A stretch of DNA of 64,000 bases, from assembly GCF_003597395.2 (NCBI RefSeq), contig NC_133774.1:34726068-34790067 (forward strand), read 5' to 3'. Under the pieces are notes generated by a model. It saw only the letters and a list, made by a program, of their open reading frames with translations. It made no database searches and was not told where the DNA came from. Position 1 is the stretch's first letter. Each line of letters starts with the position of its first letter. This DNA is from Chelonoidis abingdonii. Its lineage: Eukaryota; Chordata; Testudines; Testudinidae. The translations under genes and the position numbers were made by a program. This document shows positions 42,303-54,467 of the stretch, in pieces.

Positions 42303-45300
42303 AGCAGGCGTTGGAGGGGGAAAAGCTCCACTAAAAGCCACTATATAAAATGCAGCAAATTTTTTCTTTGCTACAGTAGCAGAATTCTAAGGTTACGATA
42401 TTGCAAGGTGCTGACAACTAGGAGCTGAGGATACTAAGAGGCTGTACAGGTTTTAGCCACTGGTGCAGCAACACTGCTAAGCTTTGCTGCACTGGTGTAA
42501 GTCACAGTTCACACTGATGCAGCATGTCTACACTAGGGGATTGCACCAGTGCAGCTATATTACTGTAGCTAGTTCCTACAGGCTCTCTCCCTTCTAAAAT
42601 TACAACTTCACAACTCGTTTGCCCTCCCCTCTTGAAGCAGTTTGTTGTCTTCTCCTCCAAGTTGGCAGTGACTTTTGAGTGATCCTCAGACCCTCCACTC
42701 ATTTAGTTCATATTGCAGCCCAGTTTTGCACTTGAAAGAGCAACGTATGAAAATAATGGTAAATAAGATCAAACATCACCAACTACTACATATGTTGGTT
42801 ACTTTTTATCAGGCTAACAATTTCCCCATTTCATTACCTTGTAAACATAATGGACATAAAGTGATGTTCTCACTGAGAAATGCAGTTAAGATTTAAAATC
42901 TCTGGTGACATTTCTGCCCTCTACTATGTATATTTTGCACTTTAGTACAGAATGCCATAGCACCTGATGTACTGGAATTTGTTTTTGTTTATTTAATAAC
43001 AAAAATAAAAGGCAGCACTGCTTGATGTGTACATGCAAATCAAAACTTCTGTCAAATTGTGATATATAAATACACACACACTCTAGTATCAGGCTGACAA
43101 TGTTTACAAAACCAGGTTCAAAATATTTAAAAGGACATCAAATTTAAAAATGAATTTTTTTTAAACCACTGGCATAAGCAACACCCTGAGATTATTATTA
43201 TTAAAAGGGGTTGGAATAAAGCCTCAATTTTCAGGTTTTTTTATATGTGCATTTGATAATTTGTATTATCACTTTCACTACTGTCCTCTGCGGGGGTCTT
43301 TCACACAAGAGAACTTGGGGGCAGATTCAAAAGGTAGGTAAACATGTATATAATACCACAAACTGGCAGTATAGCTACAGGAATGAGGTGGTACTTTTAA
43401 CTCTTTAAAGAGACACGGCCAACTTTAAATTATTTTAGCCAACAAGAACTGACCAACTATATTCTATCTTACAACACATATTGAATTCTGGGAAGGTGAA
43501 TGTAGAACCGTGACGTTTAAAGTTTCTTCTAAAAAGATCATTTTGATCCCCTATAAACACTTCCACCTGCAGCTGTCTCTCTACTGACATCTACTGGATA
43601 GATCTTCATCCACATTCCTGCACCATCCATTACTTTGTAACAATCTCCCAGCATGCAATTGATGGTTAAAAATCAACCTAAACCACTTTTGAAAACATAA
43701 CAATGAAGTACTATGAGGGCCAGAGCAACACTAAAAAGTTGCTCAAATATTAAGCTATAAGTGATCATCCAGTCACAGCACAGGTTACTCTCAAATACTG
43801 CAAGCCAAGAAGTGAGAATTATTTTCTCTAAGGGGTTCTGCCATCAAATCCATTCTTTGCTTCCATGCTGTGATAGTTTCCTGCTTCCACCGGTCAACCG
43901 CCTGTGTTCCATAAGTTGTTCTCTGTGCCCTTGAACTTTCCTGTAGAAAAGCCATCTCACCAGCATACTATCACAGGCATACAAAATAAGATGTGTTAGG
44001 TATAATGCCTGGATTAAAGATTTTTTTTTTCTTCATAACTGCAATGGGTTGTTACATATTGCAACAGGAGAACTGATTATCTTAATTAGCACTAATGGTT
44101 GCAGCCATTTATGATGTTCAGGGCCAGTATTTCTCTTGCTGATCTGCAGCAATGAATTGCCCAGGTTTCTAGCACATCTTTAAAGCAAATCACCCTAATG
44201 TCCAATGCTCTTGAGTTGCTGCATAAAACAGTATTTCTGCTAGTTAATACTAGTTGTGCTGGTTTAGCTGGTGTACCTTTGTTATATTATAGGATAGAGG
44301 TGAAGGCAGGATTAATTAGTTCTTAACAGTCTTCAGAAGTTGCTTGAATGTGTCAAGTATCTTAACATTCTCTCTCTACTATAACTTCCAGTAACTCCCA
44401 TAACCTTTAAATACATGTGCATAAGCTTTCTTGGAACTTTTCCATTTCTATTTTATAGTCCAGTTGAAGAACCCCAAATTACATATTTCCAAATTAAGAC
44501 TTATTGTTAACTAGTGCTTAGACTAAGTGATGCTTGTGCCTTGAAAGACGGACACAAACTGATGGTGTGATCTTAGCAGTTTAACACAACATGCCTCACC
44601 TTTCTTATGCCTGGTTACTGGGAGGGAAGTAGTATTCCCCTTGATCTGAAATCTTCTCTCCAGCTGCTTCTATGATGGGGATATGTGAGTGATTATTCTG
44701 TTCTCCTTCCATCCAATCAGTTACAGATGCACCAGTGAAATCCGTAGATTCCATAAGTTGCTTCTGACCCAGATAAGGTATAACTTTGCAATGTCATTTT
44801 CTGTTTTAATGTTAACATATAAGCACTACACTGGTTCTGCCTGGTTCATAGACTACCACTGATACGGCATGTTAGTCCTATACCTCTCTGTAATACCATT
44901 TTTTGCTTGATCCCAGAATTAGGCCCTCTCCCTGGAAACAGATTCAGGTGAAGCCACTACTGCCAAGAATTTGAAACATGGGTATAATAAGTGCACTTAA
45001 AAAAAACCTCAAAGATAATTTCTACAGAGATCAATATTTGTTATTCAAGGAGCTGATAGCACTGAACAATCCATACAGCAAAGCCACATCCGAACAGCAT
45101 CATTCTTCACTCGCACGTTCCAAATAGGGAGAATTCAGTCTATAACTTACTCTCCCTTACCTAAATATAAGAGCTAAAGTGATATAGAAGACACATCAGA
45201 CACCCATAATAGATGCATACATGCAAAGAGTGGCTTCTCTTCTTCCCAGAGATGTCCCCTGCCATCAGTAGAAAGTACACCAAAAAACAGTACAAGAATC

Positions 45301-46494
45301 CAGTTTAATCTCACTTGTGTTTGATTTCGTATTAAAACTTATTCTACTTGAAACTAACACCAAGGATTACTGTGACTGAAAGGTTAGAGAGAGAGAATTG
45401 TCTTTATCTGCTTTTTCTTTGTGCAGTTGACTGTGCTACTGAGGAAACAATGAAACAAGTAGGGCCCAAGTGTTGTGTAATCTTGGGTGAGTCACTACAC
45501 CCCTGGGCTTCTTTCCCTTCTTTGGTCTATTTAAGATTATAAATTCTCTGGGGCAGAAGCTATCTATCACTAGTTTTCTAAGGGCTGAGCACAATGGGGC
45601 TCTGATCTCAGCTGAGACCTCTACAATACAAAACTACAATGCAAATTGGTAATATTTGTATATGTGAGTAACTTTACTTATGTGAGTAGCCCCATTAAGT
45701 AATTAGTTCCTCCTATTAAATCTACTGAATTATTTTTTTAATTGACTGTTTCAAGACAATGTCCTTTTAACAATTAGTTAAAATGAGAAATTTTATTCCT
45801 AACTGTAAATATTCTTGCATTTGTAGTTCAAGCCAGAGACTTAAAACTGTTTTAATTTGTAACAACTATTGGCTTTAACCCACAGAATAAGACAGCTGCA
45901 AAAGCTGCTTCAAAACTAGTCACCTCTATACATCTATTAAAGTTCAGTTAAGTTTGTTTTATTGTTAATGCAAATTAGTTGTGTATGATCTCACTTCGAA
46001 TAAAGAGCTTTAAATTTCCTTAATGTGATTGGACCTGTAATAACTACACAGTAAAAATATTTCTATGAAACAAAGCTACTGGGAAGTAACCATTAGTAAC
46101 TCTGGGTATAATTTATAACTTAAGTGTCAAACTATCTAAAAGCTGGTATGTTGACTTTGCAGTCATAAAACTAACAAAGGGTATTTTTAAGATTAAAAAA
46201 AAACACAAACCTGATTGTCATGTTGTGCTCTCCAGTGTTGGCAATGAACACACAAGATGCCAGAATAAAGGTATTAAAGCAGCATATAGTATATAAAAAC
46301 TAGAGTCCTTTCAATTAAGAATTTTTGGAGAAATTGTTTTTAAAAAACTGTCTAGCTATTTAAAAAAGCACAGCTAGGTGATTTTACAAAAAATGAAGGT
46401 TATTTATGAACTTAATCTAATTACTGTTTGTATTTCATTCTGTTTTAGACTCAAGTGTTTGTTATAATGCATACGCTGTTACTAGTTAGATTTA
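42303..46494. other. Convergent intergenic region ITGA2-MOCS2
   Basis: Apart from a SINE-like piece at 45530-45650 ('ctctggggcagaagctatct', 'gagcacaatggggctctgat') I recognise no gene or element. Both neighbours point into this region, so it holds their 3' ends and spacer DNA. Confidence 0.5.
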
Positions 46495-46502
46495 CTGTAG
46501 AG

Positions 46503-46746
46503 CAGTGGTGGGCAACCTGCAGCCTGTCGGGGTAATCAGCTGGCGGGCCACAAGACAGTATTTACATTGACCGTCTGCAGGCACAGCTGGTCGCAACTCC
46601 CACTGGCCGTGGTTCACTGTTCAAGGCCAATGGGAGCTGCGGGAAGCGGCGCAGGCCACTGCTTCCTGCCTCGGACAGTCAATGTAAACACCGTGTTGCG
46701 GCCTGCCAGCTGACTATCCTGACAGGCCGCAGGTAGCCCGCCACTG
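46503..46746. mobile_element. hAT-type MITE just past the MOCS2 stop codon
   Basis: The left end CAGTGGTGGGCAACCTGC and the right end reading GCCGCAGGTAGCCCGCCACTG are inverted copies. The flanks ctgtagag (46495-46502) and ctgtaaag (46747-46754) differ at one base, an 8-bp hAT duplication. It lies 64 bp beyond the MOCS2 stop codon, so it is probably inside the MOCS2 3' UTR. It is non-coding. Confidence 0.88.
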
Positions 46747-46809
46747 CTGTAAAGTGTCTATAAGTAAAGGCTGATCTGCATGCACTGTAGAGTGACTTTG
46801 GAGGTGGAG

Positions 46810-46878
46810 TTATTTTTCCACATTTGCCCAAAAGCATTCCTTGTTTTCTTTCCAAGAATGCGCCTCCTCATAAATCTC
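46810..46878 (-). CDS. MOCS2: MOCS2B last coding exon
   Basis: The acceptor is TTTGCAG on the minus strand. It encodes [20 protein letters not shown], then EK and TAA (46810-46812). WKENKECFW matches the conserved C-terminus of vertebrate MOCS2B. The 3' UTR continues to lower coordinates; no clear poly(A) signal was identified. Confidence 0.93.
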   Translation of the reverse strand, partial: EIYEEAHSWKENKECFWANVEK

Positions 46879-49800
46879 CTGCAAACAAAAACAAAGAATG
46901 GGAAGTGCTTCAGGAGTCTGCTACATAATCTGCTACATAGAAATACAACCAGTGCACAAAAATTCAACAGCTAATCTGCTATTAGTTATACAGTACAAAC
47001 AGTTTGCATAGTGTTTGGCAGACACACAGAAAGAGGACACTGTCTTGAGATGCATACAGTGTCAGGCCCTGATTCTGCAATAAAGTTTCATGGAGGGACA
47101 CACCAAGCCTATGCAGATCCCCACTCTGGGGATTAGTAGGACTTTGTGCAGGGTCCACCTACACAGAGCTCATGAATGAAAGCGCATAGTGCTCATGATG
47201 ATCAAGTTGTAATGCATTTGCCTTCTACATTATTCCATATTAAACTACTGAGCCTTTATTTTAGAAAGGAGGATATTTAATTTGTTCATAAATCAGAGAT
47301 GCTAAAAAAAAAATGACTAACATCCAAAACGCTGGAAGCTGACAATCAAGGGCCAAGTCCTCAGAACTGAACATTTGGAACCCAGAACCAGTCCTGTCCC
47401 AAAGTACTGACCATCCTTTCTCAGACCATACATCCCTCTGCAACATAAATCACAGAAGTGGAAGCTGACTGTTTTACGTGCATATACAACTATCGGACCC
47501 CAGAGACAGAGAGCACGGTGAAGATGAGAGGTGGCATTTTTTGTAAACTACAATACTGAAATTCACCTTTTTCCAAATTGGAACAGTTGCTTTCAAAGTG
47601 TTGATGCAGTATTGCACAGCCTCAAGAGATGCCACTCGCTGTGGAGAGGAGACTGCTACAATCACACTTGCTTCTGTTACTGGAACTAAACTAGGGAAAG
47701 ACAGGAATAGGACACTGAACTTAACATTTACAGTGCATTAGCATCTGAAGTCCTCAACAATGGCTGGGCTCCATTCTACCAAGGCACTGTACACAGAGTA
47801 AATGAGCATCCTTGCCCCAAACAGCTTATACTCTAAAAAAATAAAACCCACTCAACTTGAATCAGCAACTGATCCTCAAGTCCTATGCTTTTTACAAACA
47901 TATTTACTCAATTTTTCTTTTTAAAACAGGTTTACAGGATTAGATAGGAAAATTGTTTTAGACAATACAGCATAGAGCAGAACTTTGCTAACTTGCAAAA
48001 ATGATTGTGAAACCCATTGCAAGGGACTGAGTTTTACCAGGGAATATAAATATCAAACAGTAAGGGCCTGTTCTAGCCCCTGTGTACCTGCATAATCACT
48101 GACAGGCTGCACTCGTGAACCTGGCAGTACAGTTTGACCTGTTAATAGCACAGTTCTGCATCCAAAGTGAATTTGTAAAAGATTTTTAGTTTCATATCAT
48201 GAGGATATTTTTCATCTAGTGTAATACATTTTGTAAAAATAAGTGAAGTCTCACATTAGCACGGTTCAGTAAAGCTAGGTTATCTTTGCTGAGAGGTGGG
48301 GAGGCAGCCATTTGTGATGTGCTCAAATTAGACCCTGATCCTGAATCAGGCTCCACTAGCACCAAAACCTGCATCTACTCACTGATTCCAGGAGATCCCA
48401 GTACAGGATGGACCTGGTAAGATTCATGCGCCATTACTTACCAATGGATCTGCATTTTAAACTCAACAAAAGGGTAATTGTCAAGTCTTGGGAAAAACCC
48501 TTGATCTCCCAGCCAGCACGACTGGTAATGCCTATTTCAAAGATATTCCAGGGTAGGAATAAATTCTAGACCTTGTCTACTCTGGTACACTTGACTTTAA
48601 GTTTTGTAGTGAAGGGCTTGGATTCTGTGGTACCTCAGGGCAAGAGACTGGAAACACTATGGCAGCTTCAGATAAATCTTAGTTTTATTTTCACTGTGTT
48701 TCAGGCTACGTACTTCCTCAGGCATCCAGCACCACACTGGTTTGTATGTGGTTCATGTTTTGAAAGTTTCTTTGACATTTTTTTAAATGACCAGGCACTG
48801 CAGCATAATTTTGCAACAAGGGGTGGATTCAGTGGTAGGTTTTGCGGCAGAGAATGTGCAGGTTCCTGCCCACACCATATGCAAGTACAAGCATACTGAC
48901 ATTTAATTCAGATTTAGTTAGATACATCTTGGCCATACATACCCAAGTCTATGGTGCACTGCTATATGTTTGACTGAAGGCCATTTCTGTCTAACATCTC
49001 TACAGATTTTCTTTATTTCAGCTTCTGCCATTGGTGAGTATGCTTCATATTCTAAGTGAATCACCTTTTTCCCTTCAAAGTTATTCCTTGTAGTACCTAA
49101 AAATAAATGAACTACTAAAATCAAAAATTATTTACTTCTATTGCAATAGTACCTGGGAACTCCAGCCCTGGGTCAGGACCCCATTGCGCTAGAATGAAAA
49201 TATACTTCCTGCCCCAAAGAGCATATGATCTAAGAATGTCCAAACTACATATTTCTTATTCTGGAAAAGGTTCAACCAACCCACTGCAATGAGCTGGAAG
49301 TGATCGTTTAAGTACGTTAACAATTCTTAATGTATAAAAAGGACAGAATTTAAGCCACAGATTTTACACGCTGGAGTTATCAATGCCCAAGATGGCAACA
49401 TCTTTACTAGCATAGATCTGGCCCTCTGTGTTTAGAAAGTTGTGCCTGTTGTCACGGCAATTGCTCATACAACATGAATAACTGTATGGAATTTAGGCAC
49501 ACAATGGTACTCACTTCTGAGCACAAAGGGTTCTGAAAATGTAGGTCCTAATATACTAACCACAAGGCTAGAATTAAGTCTCATCTCTTCAGATACCATT
49601 TTATGAAGAGGTAAGTTGCATTTGGGCTACACTGTGGCATTGAACCCCAGCCCTACACTGGAGAGACAGCTCTGATGGTCAGCACATGGGGTTGACAGAA
49701 GCATAGTTCTATCTACTCCCCATCTCCTTTTGTGTAAGTTGCTCCAGGGGAGGCCTATTGCATGAGGGCTGGCCATGATCTTGCTTGAAATGATTAATAT

Positions 49801-52800
49801 GTAATTTGCTAATTATTGGTTTGTCCCAGGGACTTATTTTTTAAGTAGTCTCAGGAAGCATGAGGTTGAACTTGTGAGGTGACCTCTGTTCTACTTACTG
49901 ATGGATATACACATCCAGCAATTTATTTTAGGGGCATAAAACTCACCTATGAACAGGGACACAGCCCCACAGCATGGAGAAATCACCAGCTCTGACACTT
50001 CATCGGTAGAGAGTTTTTCATAGTTCAGTTTGATGAAATCTTTGGGCTCATCTTCATTTTCATTCATGGCTTCTCTGGAAGGAAACAGAAAGCTACGGAA
50101 CTCAAAGATTTAATAAGTTACTTTTCTCATTACATTGGCCATTTGGAAGCTGCTTTTTAAACAGCTGTGGGGCTTGAATGTATCCAGCAAATGTATAGCA
50201 CCCACTAACATGCCTCAGCTATAGAGCTCACCAGTCGAAATGAAAAAGGTCAGTCTCTATGCCGAATCAGTTCTTAGCCCCTCTTTGCTGGGAGAACACT
50301 AATTGCACTTCTTGTTGGCAATTTCTGGAGATACGGGGCTCAGTTTGTTTTAATATACCAATTCTAGGACCCAGTCTGCAGTGGGATCAGCTAGCAGAGA
50401 CCCCTGTGCTAGCATGTCCTATTGTATGACTGGCTAAGAATGTCAAATTATAAACTGTCTGGAGTTAGAATGAGGCAAGGAATCTTATGATGATAAAAAA
50501 AACCTGCTCCAGAGACAGTTTAAAAGTATTCTTTCAGCCAGGGCTCATTGACAGAGCAGCAACCCGTCCAGAAAGGGACACCGCCACTTTCTATGGGACC
50601 AAGAGATGTCACTTACTCTGGGAAGCATGAGGAGGAGCTTGTTTAACAGCAGTGAGCTAGATTCTGAGCTCAGTTGTACCAGCATAAATCAGTGGAGTTA
50701 TCCCGAGTACAGTTCTTGAGTCAGTGAGAATTTCATCCACTGAGACTATCTGAAAGGAGAGATGTTCTTTTAGCAAAAGAGAAAAAGGATAATTTTATAT
50801 TTCAAAATTGCTTTAAATCATCTTAATTTTAAAAAATCAAAGTGAAAAAAGGTTTCTTTTTATTGTGATATTAGCCAACCATGAGGACTGGCACCTCTAC
50901 TGAAAGCCACAACTATACAAGCACAAAGAGATCTTAAAAAAAATACAACTTAAAGGACCACATTATCAAAGAAACCTAGGCACCACTAGTCTTCACAAAA
51001 CCCCTGCTTAGCTGCCATCAAACTTCACAGGCACTCAACCTTCCTTAGCACCTAAGTTTTTGCATTGAAAGTTTCCAGGGAGCCTATTTTTTGGCTTCTG
51101 AGCATGCACACTATTGTCTCGCTCTAGGCAGGTGGGCACCTAAGCCCAGTGTGATGCACAAAGCCATGGAAGACGCGCATTCCTCTTCCTAATGCACTTG
51201 TGGGACCAATCCCATAGGCATGCTCAGACCATGGCTAACATCACACAAAGTGGGGGTGGGCAGCGTGGACCTCCCCTCCTAACTTGTGGTCCAGTGATTA
51301 GGGTACAGTCCCACCGCCTGAGGGAAGAAGGGATTTGAAGAGGAATCTGTCACCTCTCCGGTGAGCGCTGTAGCTACTAGGCTATGGAACAGTCTGATAT
51401 GGGCCTCCCTTAGTCTCTCCCATTAAAGCTGCTCCACTGTGGACAAATAATGAGTTAGTCAGTGGGCCAGAGAGACACAGCGCAAGAACACGTGAATGAC
51501 TCTACAGCTTGGTGATTAGAGCAGCCACCCAGGGTATAGTGGACACAGGATCCAGTCCGAGACTGAGGAAGACCCATATCAAAAACATAGTCTGAGAGGT
51601 GGCAGATCCCTGTTCAAATCCCTTCTTTCCTCTCAGGCAGAGGGACAACTTGAACCAGGGTCTTCCACATCTCAGGGATGTACCCTCACTGCTGGGCCAC
51701 AAGTTATGAGGGAGATAGTCCTTCACCACCACCTTTGGTGCCTAACTCTGAGAGGGTTCACAGCTGAGAATCCAAAGCACAAGGAGGCACTCAAATCCTT
51801 GAGAGGGGTCGGGCTTAGGACACATCCTTTTCCTTGGCATCTCCTATTGGCTAGTTTATGCCACTCCCTACCTAGTGTGCTGGCTTTTGTCAATCCCTCT
51901 CTTACATACCTATCTCCTGCCACTCATTGCCCAGGAAGCCTGAGTGCCTAACTCAGGCTTTGTGAATCCCAGTGATTTCTTTAGGCAACCAAGTCCCTGT
52001 GTGAATCTAGCCCAAACTATTTTCTAAGCTTTTTCCAATCTGTTGCAAATATGTTAATCATTTATTCCTGCACCAGCTTACACCTCAGTGTCAGCATCAC
52101 GGCCGTCTACTGCAGGGGATGCATGTTACATCCTCTCAAAGAGTTCTAGCATAAGGGGAAAGTCATCCACAAATCACTAGACCCTAAATAGACAGGAAAA
52201 TTAAAAAAAGATAATTCCACCAATGTTTCAATGCATGATCAACCCACACAGGCCATTTACAAGAAGAAGCTATACATACCCAAGTGTGTTCGCCTGGAGT
52301 TAACCCCCGCTGATAGGTGGGATAATGGCAACCTCGTCACCTGACTGCAGGGCCAGAAGCTGATCACCAAGAAGCACGTATTCCTGGCAAACAGCGAAAA
52401 CCACTTGATCCTGAATGGCAGCAAGTCTGAGAAGGATTAGCAGTAGCATAAATATATTTCAGTAAAGTGTTTGCATGAATTCTCATGGTTAAATGTGAAC
52501 AATTGACTGGTGCACAACCCAGGGAAGCTGAAGTCAGTAAGATTACGACTTACGCATTTGTACTATTTTCTTTTTCTTTTTTTTTTTTTTAATCACAACG
52601 AACAACTGTATGCCCTTGGACTTGGTGATTATCTTTTCATGGCAAAGGACCAGTGGTGAACCAAACCAATAAAATTTCTAAGGATAGGAACTGAGCTGGT
52701 TATTTCAAGCAAAATAAAAAATAAATTATATACAGTGGATAGGAAGATACCATGTGTCCAGCAGAAAAGAGCAGTGAAGCTTTATGATTGATTTTACCTT

Positions 52801-54467
52801 TTCTAAGTAATAAAAGAATTATACTTTGTGCTTACAGCGTATAGCACAGATGGGGGAAAATACTATTGCCCAGAAGCAAGTAGATGTGCCAATTGGGCAA
52901 GTAAAACTGTCAATGTGTTAAGAGATCTGGTTAGAAGCCAGTGGTGACTGCTGACAGAAAGGCAAGACTCAATTTCATTTTCCAGCCGAGTCAGGGTAGG
53001 GTATGTAACATCTTTAAGAGTTTTGCACAATTTGCCTCTGTAAAACATCATTTGATTTGCTTTTCATAGGGAGAATAAAACTTGCAAACTACAGGCCACA
53101 AAATGATCAAAGTCCACAGGATTTAGTAACCAATCCAGTATCAGGCTATATGGTAAAATACACTCCAGTTTGATTACTTGCTACTGCTACCGCAAAACCC
53201 AATTTTGTTTGATTTTAAGCAAGACCCTCTCTAATATTTAATTACAGCCTTCCAGTTGCAAGCTTAGCTGCTGCTACTAATGCCAGCCAGTTTAATGCAA
53301 AAAAATCAGTAAAATATTCACTCTTTTGATCATATTTGTAGAACTACATGCTCACAAATAAGATCAGAAGTAGCAAAATGTAGAACAGATTTTACTTCTT
53401 TCATTATACTGAAAAATTGACATACATTTAATTCAACTATATTATATTTGTAACTCCATTAACAGCTTACAAAACCCCAGACTGGAGGACACCACTAGTC
53501 TAAAACTACCTTGGATGCCTTTTCACAATTTCTTCCCACAGCTGTAGAGAGGTTAATTGTTGCGGTACAGAAATAATCTCAGAGCGAACACCTGCCAATT
53601 CAGCGCTCCTTGCAAAGTACAGCGCAACAACCTGTTAAAAGACAAATTGCCATTCAGATTACACACCATACATCTCCTGCCTCCTCAATGGGTATTTTAT
53701 AGCGCAGGAAATGGGCCCCAAACCAATCATCCAAGGAAGAATGCTGAATTAAGCGTTACGATTTTAAAATAAAAATCACGTGCAAGTCAGAGGTTCTCCA
53801 CTTTCGTTTTACTTCTTCACGTTAATGCCTGATCTCGTTTTAGGCACGAGAACCACGACAGCTCATTACACAGACCGCATCCCAGGACCCCCAAGCCAGT
53901 CAGTGATTAATTAGGCCCGGCTGCAACTGCTTACTACATTGGGGGCCTTTAAGGAGGTGACCACTGTCCCCGTGACTCCCGCAACAGAATGACTGGGGGG
54001 TGGGGGCGCGGGGGGAGAAAGGGGGCTGATTACCACGTGTCCCGTGGTCACCCAATCCTCCTGCAGCCACCCGACCGCCGAGTCCAGCAAACCCCTGCAT
54101 GCCCTGAGCGAAGGGGCTGCCCCGGGGCACTGCAAAGCGGGGAGCAGGGAGCGACACCCTTCCGGCTGACTGCCTCTGCCGTGCTCCGGCGCAGCCCGCT
54201 GCCCCTGCCCCGGTGCCGTGTAAACACTCGCCGGGGCGGAGCAGCACCCTTCCGGCTGACTGCCTCTGCCGTGCTCCGGCGCAGCCCGCTGTCCCTGCCC
54301 CCCGTCCCGGTGCCGTGTAAACACTCGCCGGGGCGGAGCAGCACCCTTCCGGCTGACTGCCTCTGCCGCGCCCCGGAGCAGCCCGCTCTCTCCGCCGCCC
54401 CCCTGCCGTCTTGGTGCCGTGTAAACACCCGTCGACCCGGGTGCAGGCTACACACCTCGCAGCTCAT
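46810..54467 (-). CDS. MOCS2: MOCS2 gene: molybdopterin synthase small and large subunits
   Basis: Molybdopterin synthase converts precursor Z (cPMP) into molybdopterin by adding two dithiolene sulfurs, an essential cytosolic step of molybdenum-cofactor synthesis. One transcription unit encodes both subunits. Coding exons on the minus strand are 54456-54467, 53510-53631 and 52280-52426 (MOCS2A, stop at 52300-52302). MOCS2B follows with 49947-50074 (ATG at 50065-50067), 48943-49096, 47567-47690 and 46810-46878. All introns are GT-AG and the phases agree. The two start codons are 288 spliced nt apart and in the same frame, with no ATG in any frame between them. The gene faces ITGA2 tail to tail, as in other amniotes, and starts in a CpG island. 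Confidence 0.93.
47567..47690 (-). CDS. MOCS2: MOCS2B exon 6
   Basis: The acceptor is TCCCTAG and the donor GTGAAT. It encodes [20 protein letters not shown], then [26 protein letters not shown] holds the conserved active-site lysine region of the MoaE family. The frame is open. Confidence 0.95.
47755..47850. repeat. Ancient SINE-like fragment
   Basis: The text 'ggcactgtacacagagtaaa' and 'ccttgccccaaacagcttat' recalls the 3' end of old amniote SINEs. A similar 'cctgccccaaagagcatatg' lies at 49210-49230. Both are in MOCS2 intron 5. Confidence 0.4.
48943..49096 (-). CDS. MOCS2: MOCS2B exon 5
   Basis: The acceptor is TATTTTTAG and the donor GTATGT. It encodes [20 protein letters not shown], then [20 protein letters not shown] and [14 protein letters not shown] and HHRLG are signature motifs of the MoaE/MOCS2B fold and contribute basic residues around the substrate pocket. 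Confidence 0.96.
49947..50074 (-). CDS. MOCS2: MOCS2B first coding exon (exon 4)
   Basis: After the acceptor TTCCAG the exon reads AGAAGCC and then ATG at 50067-50065, with G at -3. It encodes [20 protein letters not shown], then [20 protein letters not shown], with donor GTGAGT. This ATG aligns with an internal methionine of human MOCS2B, so the predicted protein (155 residues) lacks about 35 N-terminal residues of the human one (188). The upstream frame is closed by the MOCS2A stop 27 nt before. Confidence 0.9.
50085..52279. other. MOCS2 intron 3: low-complexity repeats, nothing coding
   Basis: About 2.2 kb between exons 3 and 4. The stretch 51250-51700 has tRNA-SINE-like wording ('ttggtgattagagcagccac', 'cagtgattagggtacagtcc') and is probably a diverged SINE cluster. 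Nothing else is recognised. Confidence 0.4.
52280..52426 (-). CDS. MOCS2: MOCS2A last exon (exon 3), with stop TAA 52300-52302
   Basis: The acceptor is TTCTCAG and the donor GTATGT. It encodes [20 protein letters not shown], then [20 protein letters not shown] and a final G before TAA. The Gly-Gly end is the sulfur-carrier tail that is thiocarboxylated by MOCS3. The exon has no ATG in any frame, so the overlapping MOCS2B start described for human is not possible here. Confidence 0.95.
53510..53631 (-). CDS. MOCS2: MOCS2A exon 2
   Basis: The acceptor is TTTTAACAG and the donor GTAGTT. It encodes [20 protein letters not shown], then [20 protein letters not shown]. This is the ubiquitin-like beta-grasp N-terminal half of MoaD/MOCS2A (LYFA.SAE..G). 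It starts in phase 0 and contains no ATG in any frame. Confidence 0.95.
54151..54436. repeat. Three tandem 90-97 bp GC-rich units
   Basis: Units start near 54151, 54241 and 54338. Each reads 'cacccttccggctgactgcc', a C-rich stretch, then 'gtgccgtgtaaacac' and (first two units) 'cgccggggcgga'. The GTGTAAACAC palindrome at 54218-54227, 54315-54324 and 54419-54428 contains the forkhead core GTAAACA. The array ends about 20 bp from the MOCS2 exon 1 donor. Confidence 0.9.
54456..54467 (-). CDS. MOCS2: MOCS2A exon 1 coding part (proposed start)
   Basis: On the minus strand ATGAGCTGCGAG is followed by the donor GTGTGTAG. The phase joins exon 2 exactly, giving MSCEVVALYF, a plausible MOCS2A N-terminus of family length (86 residues in all; human 88). 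It is the first ATG met going down from about 54900. The context is weak: T at -3 and A at +4. The start is inferred, not proven. Confidence 0.6.
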
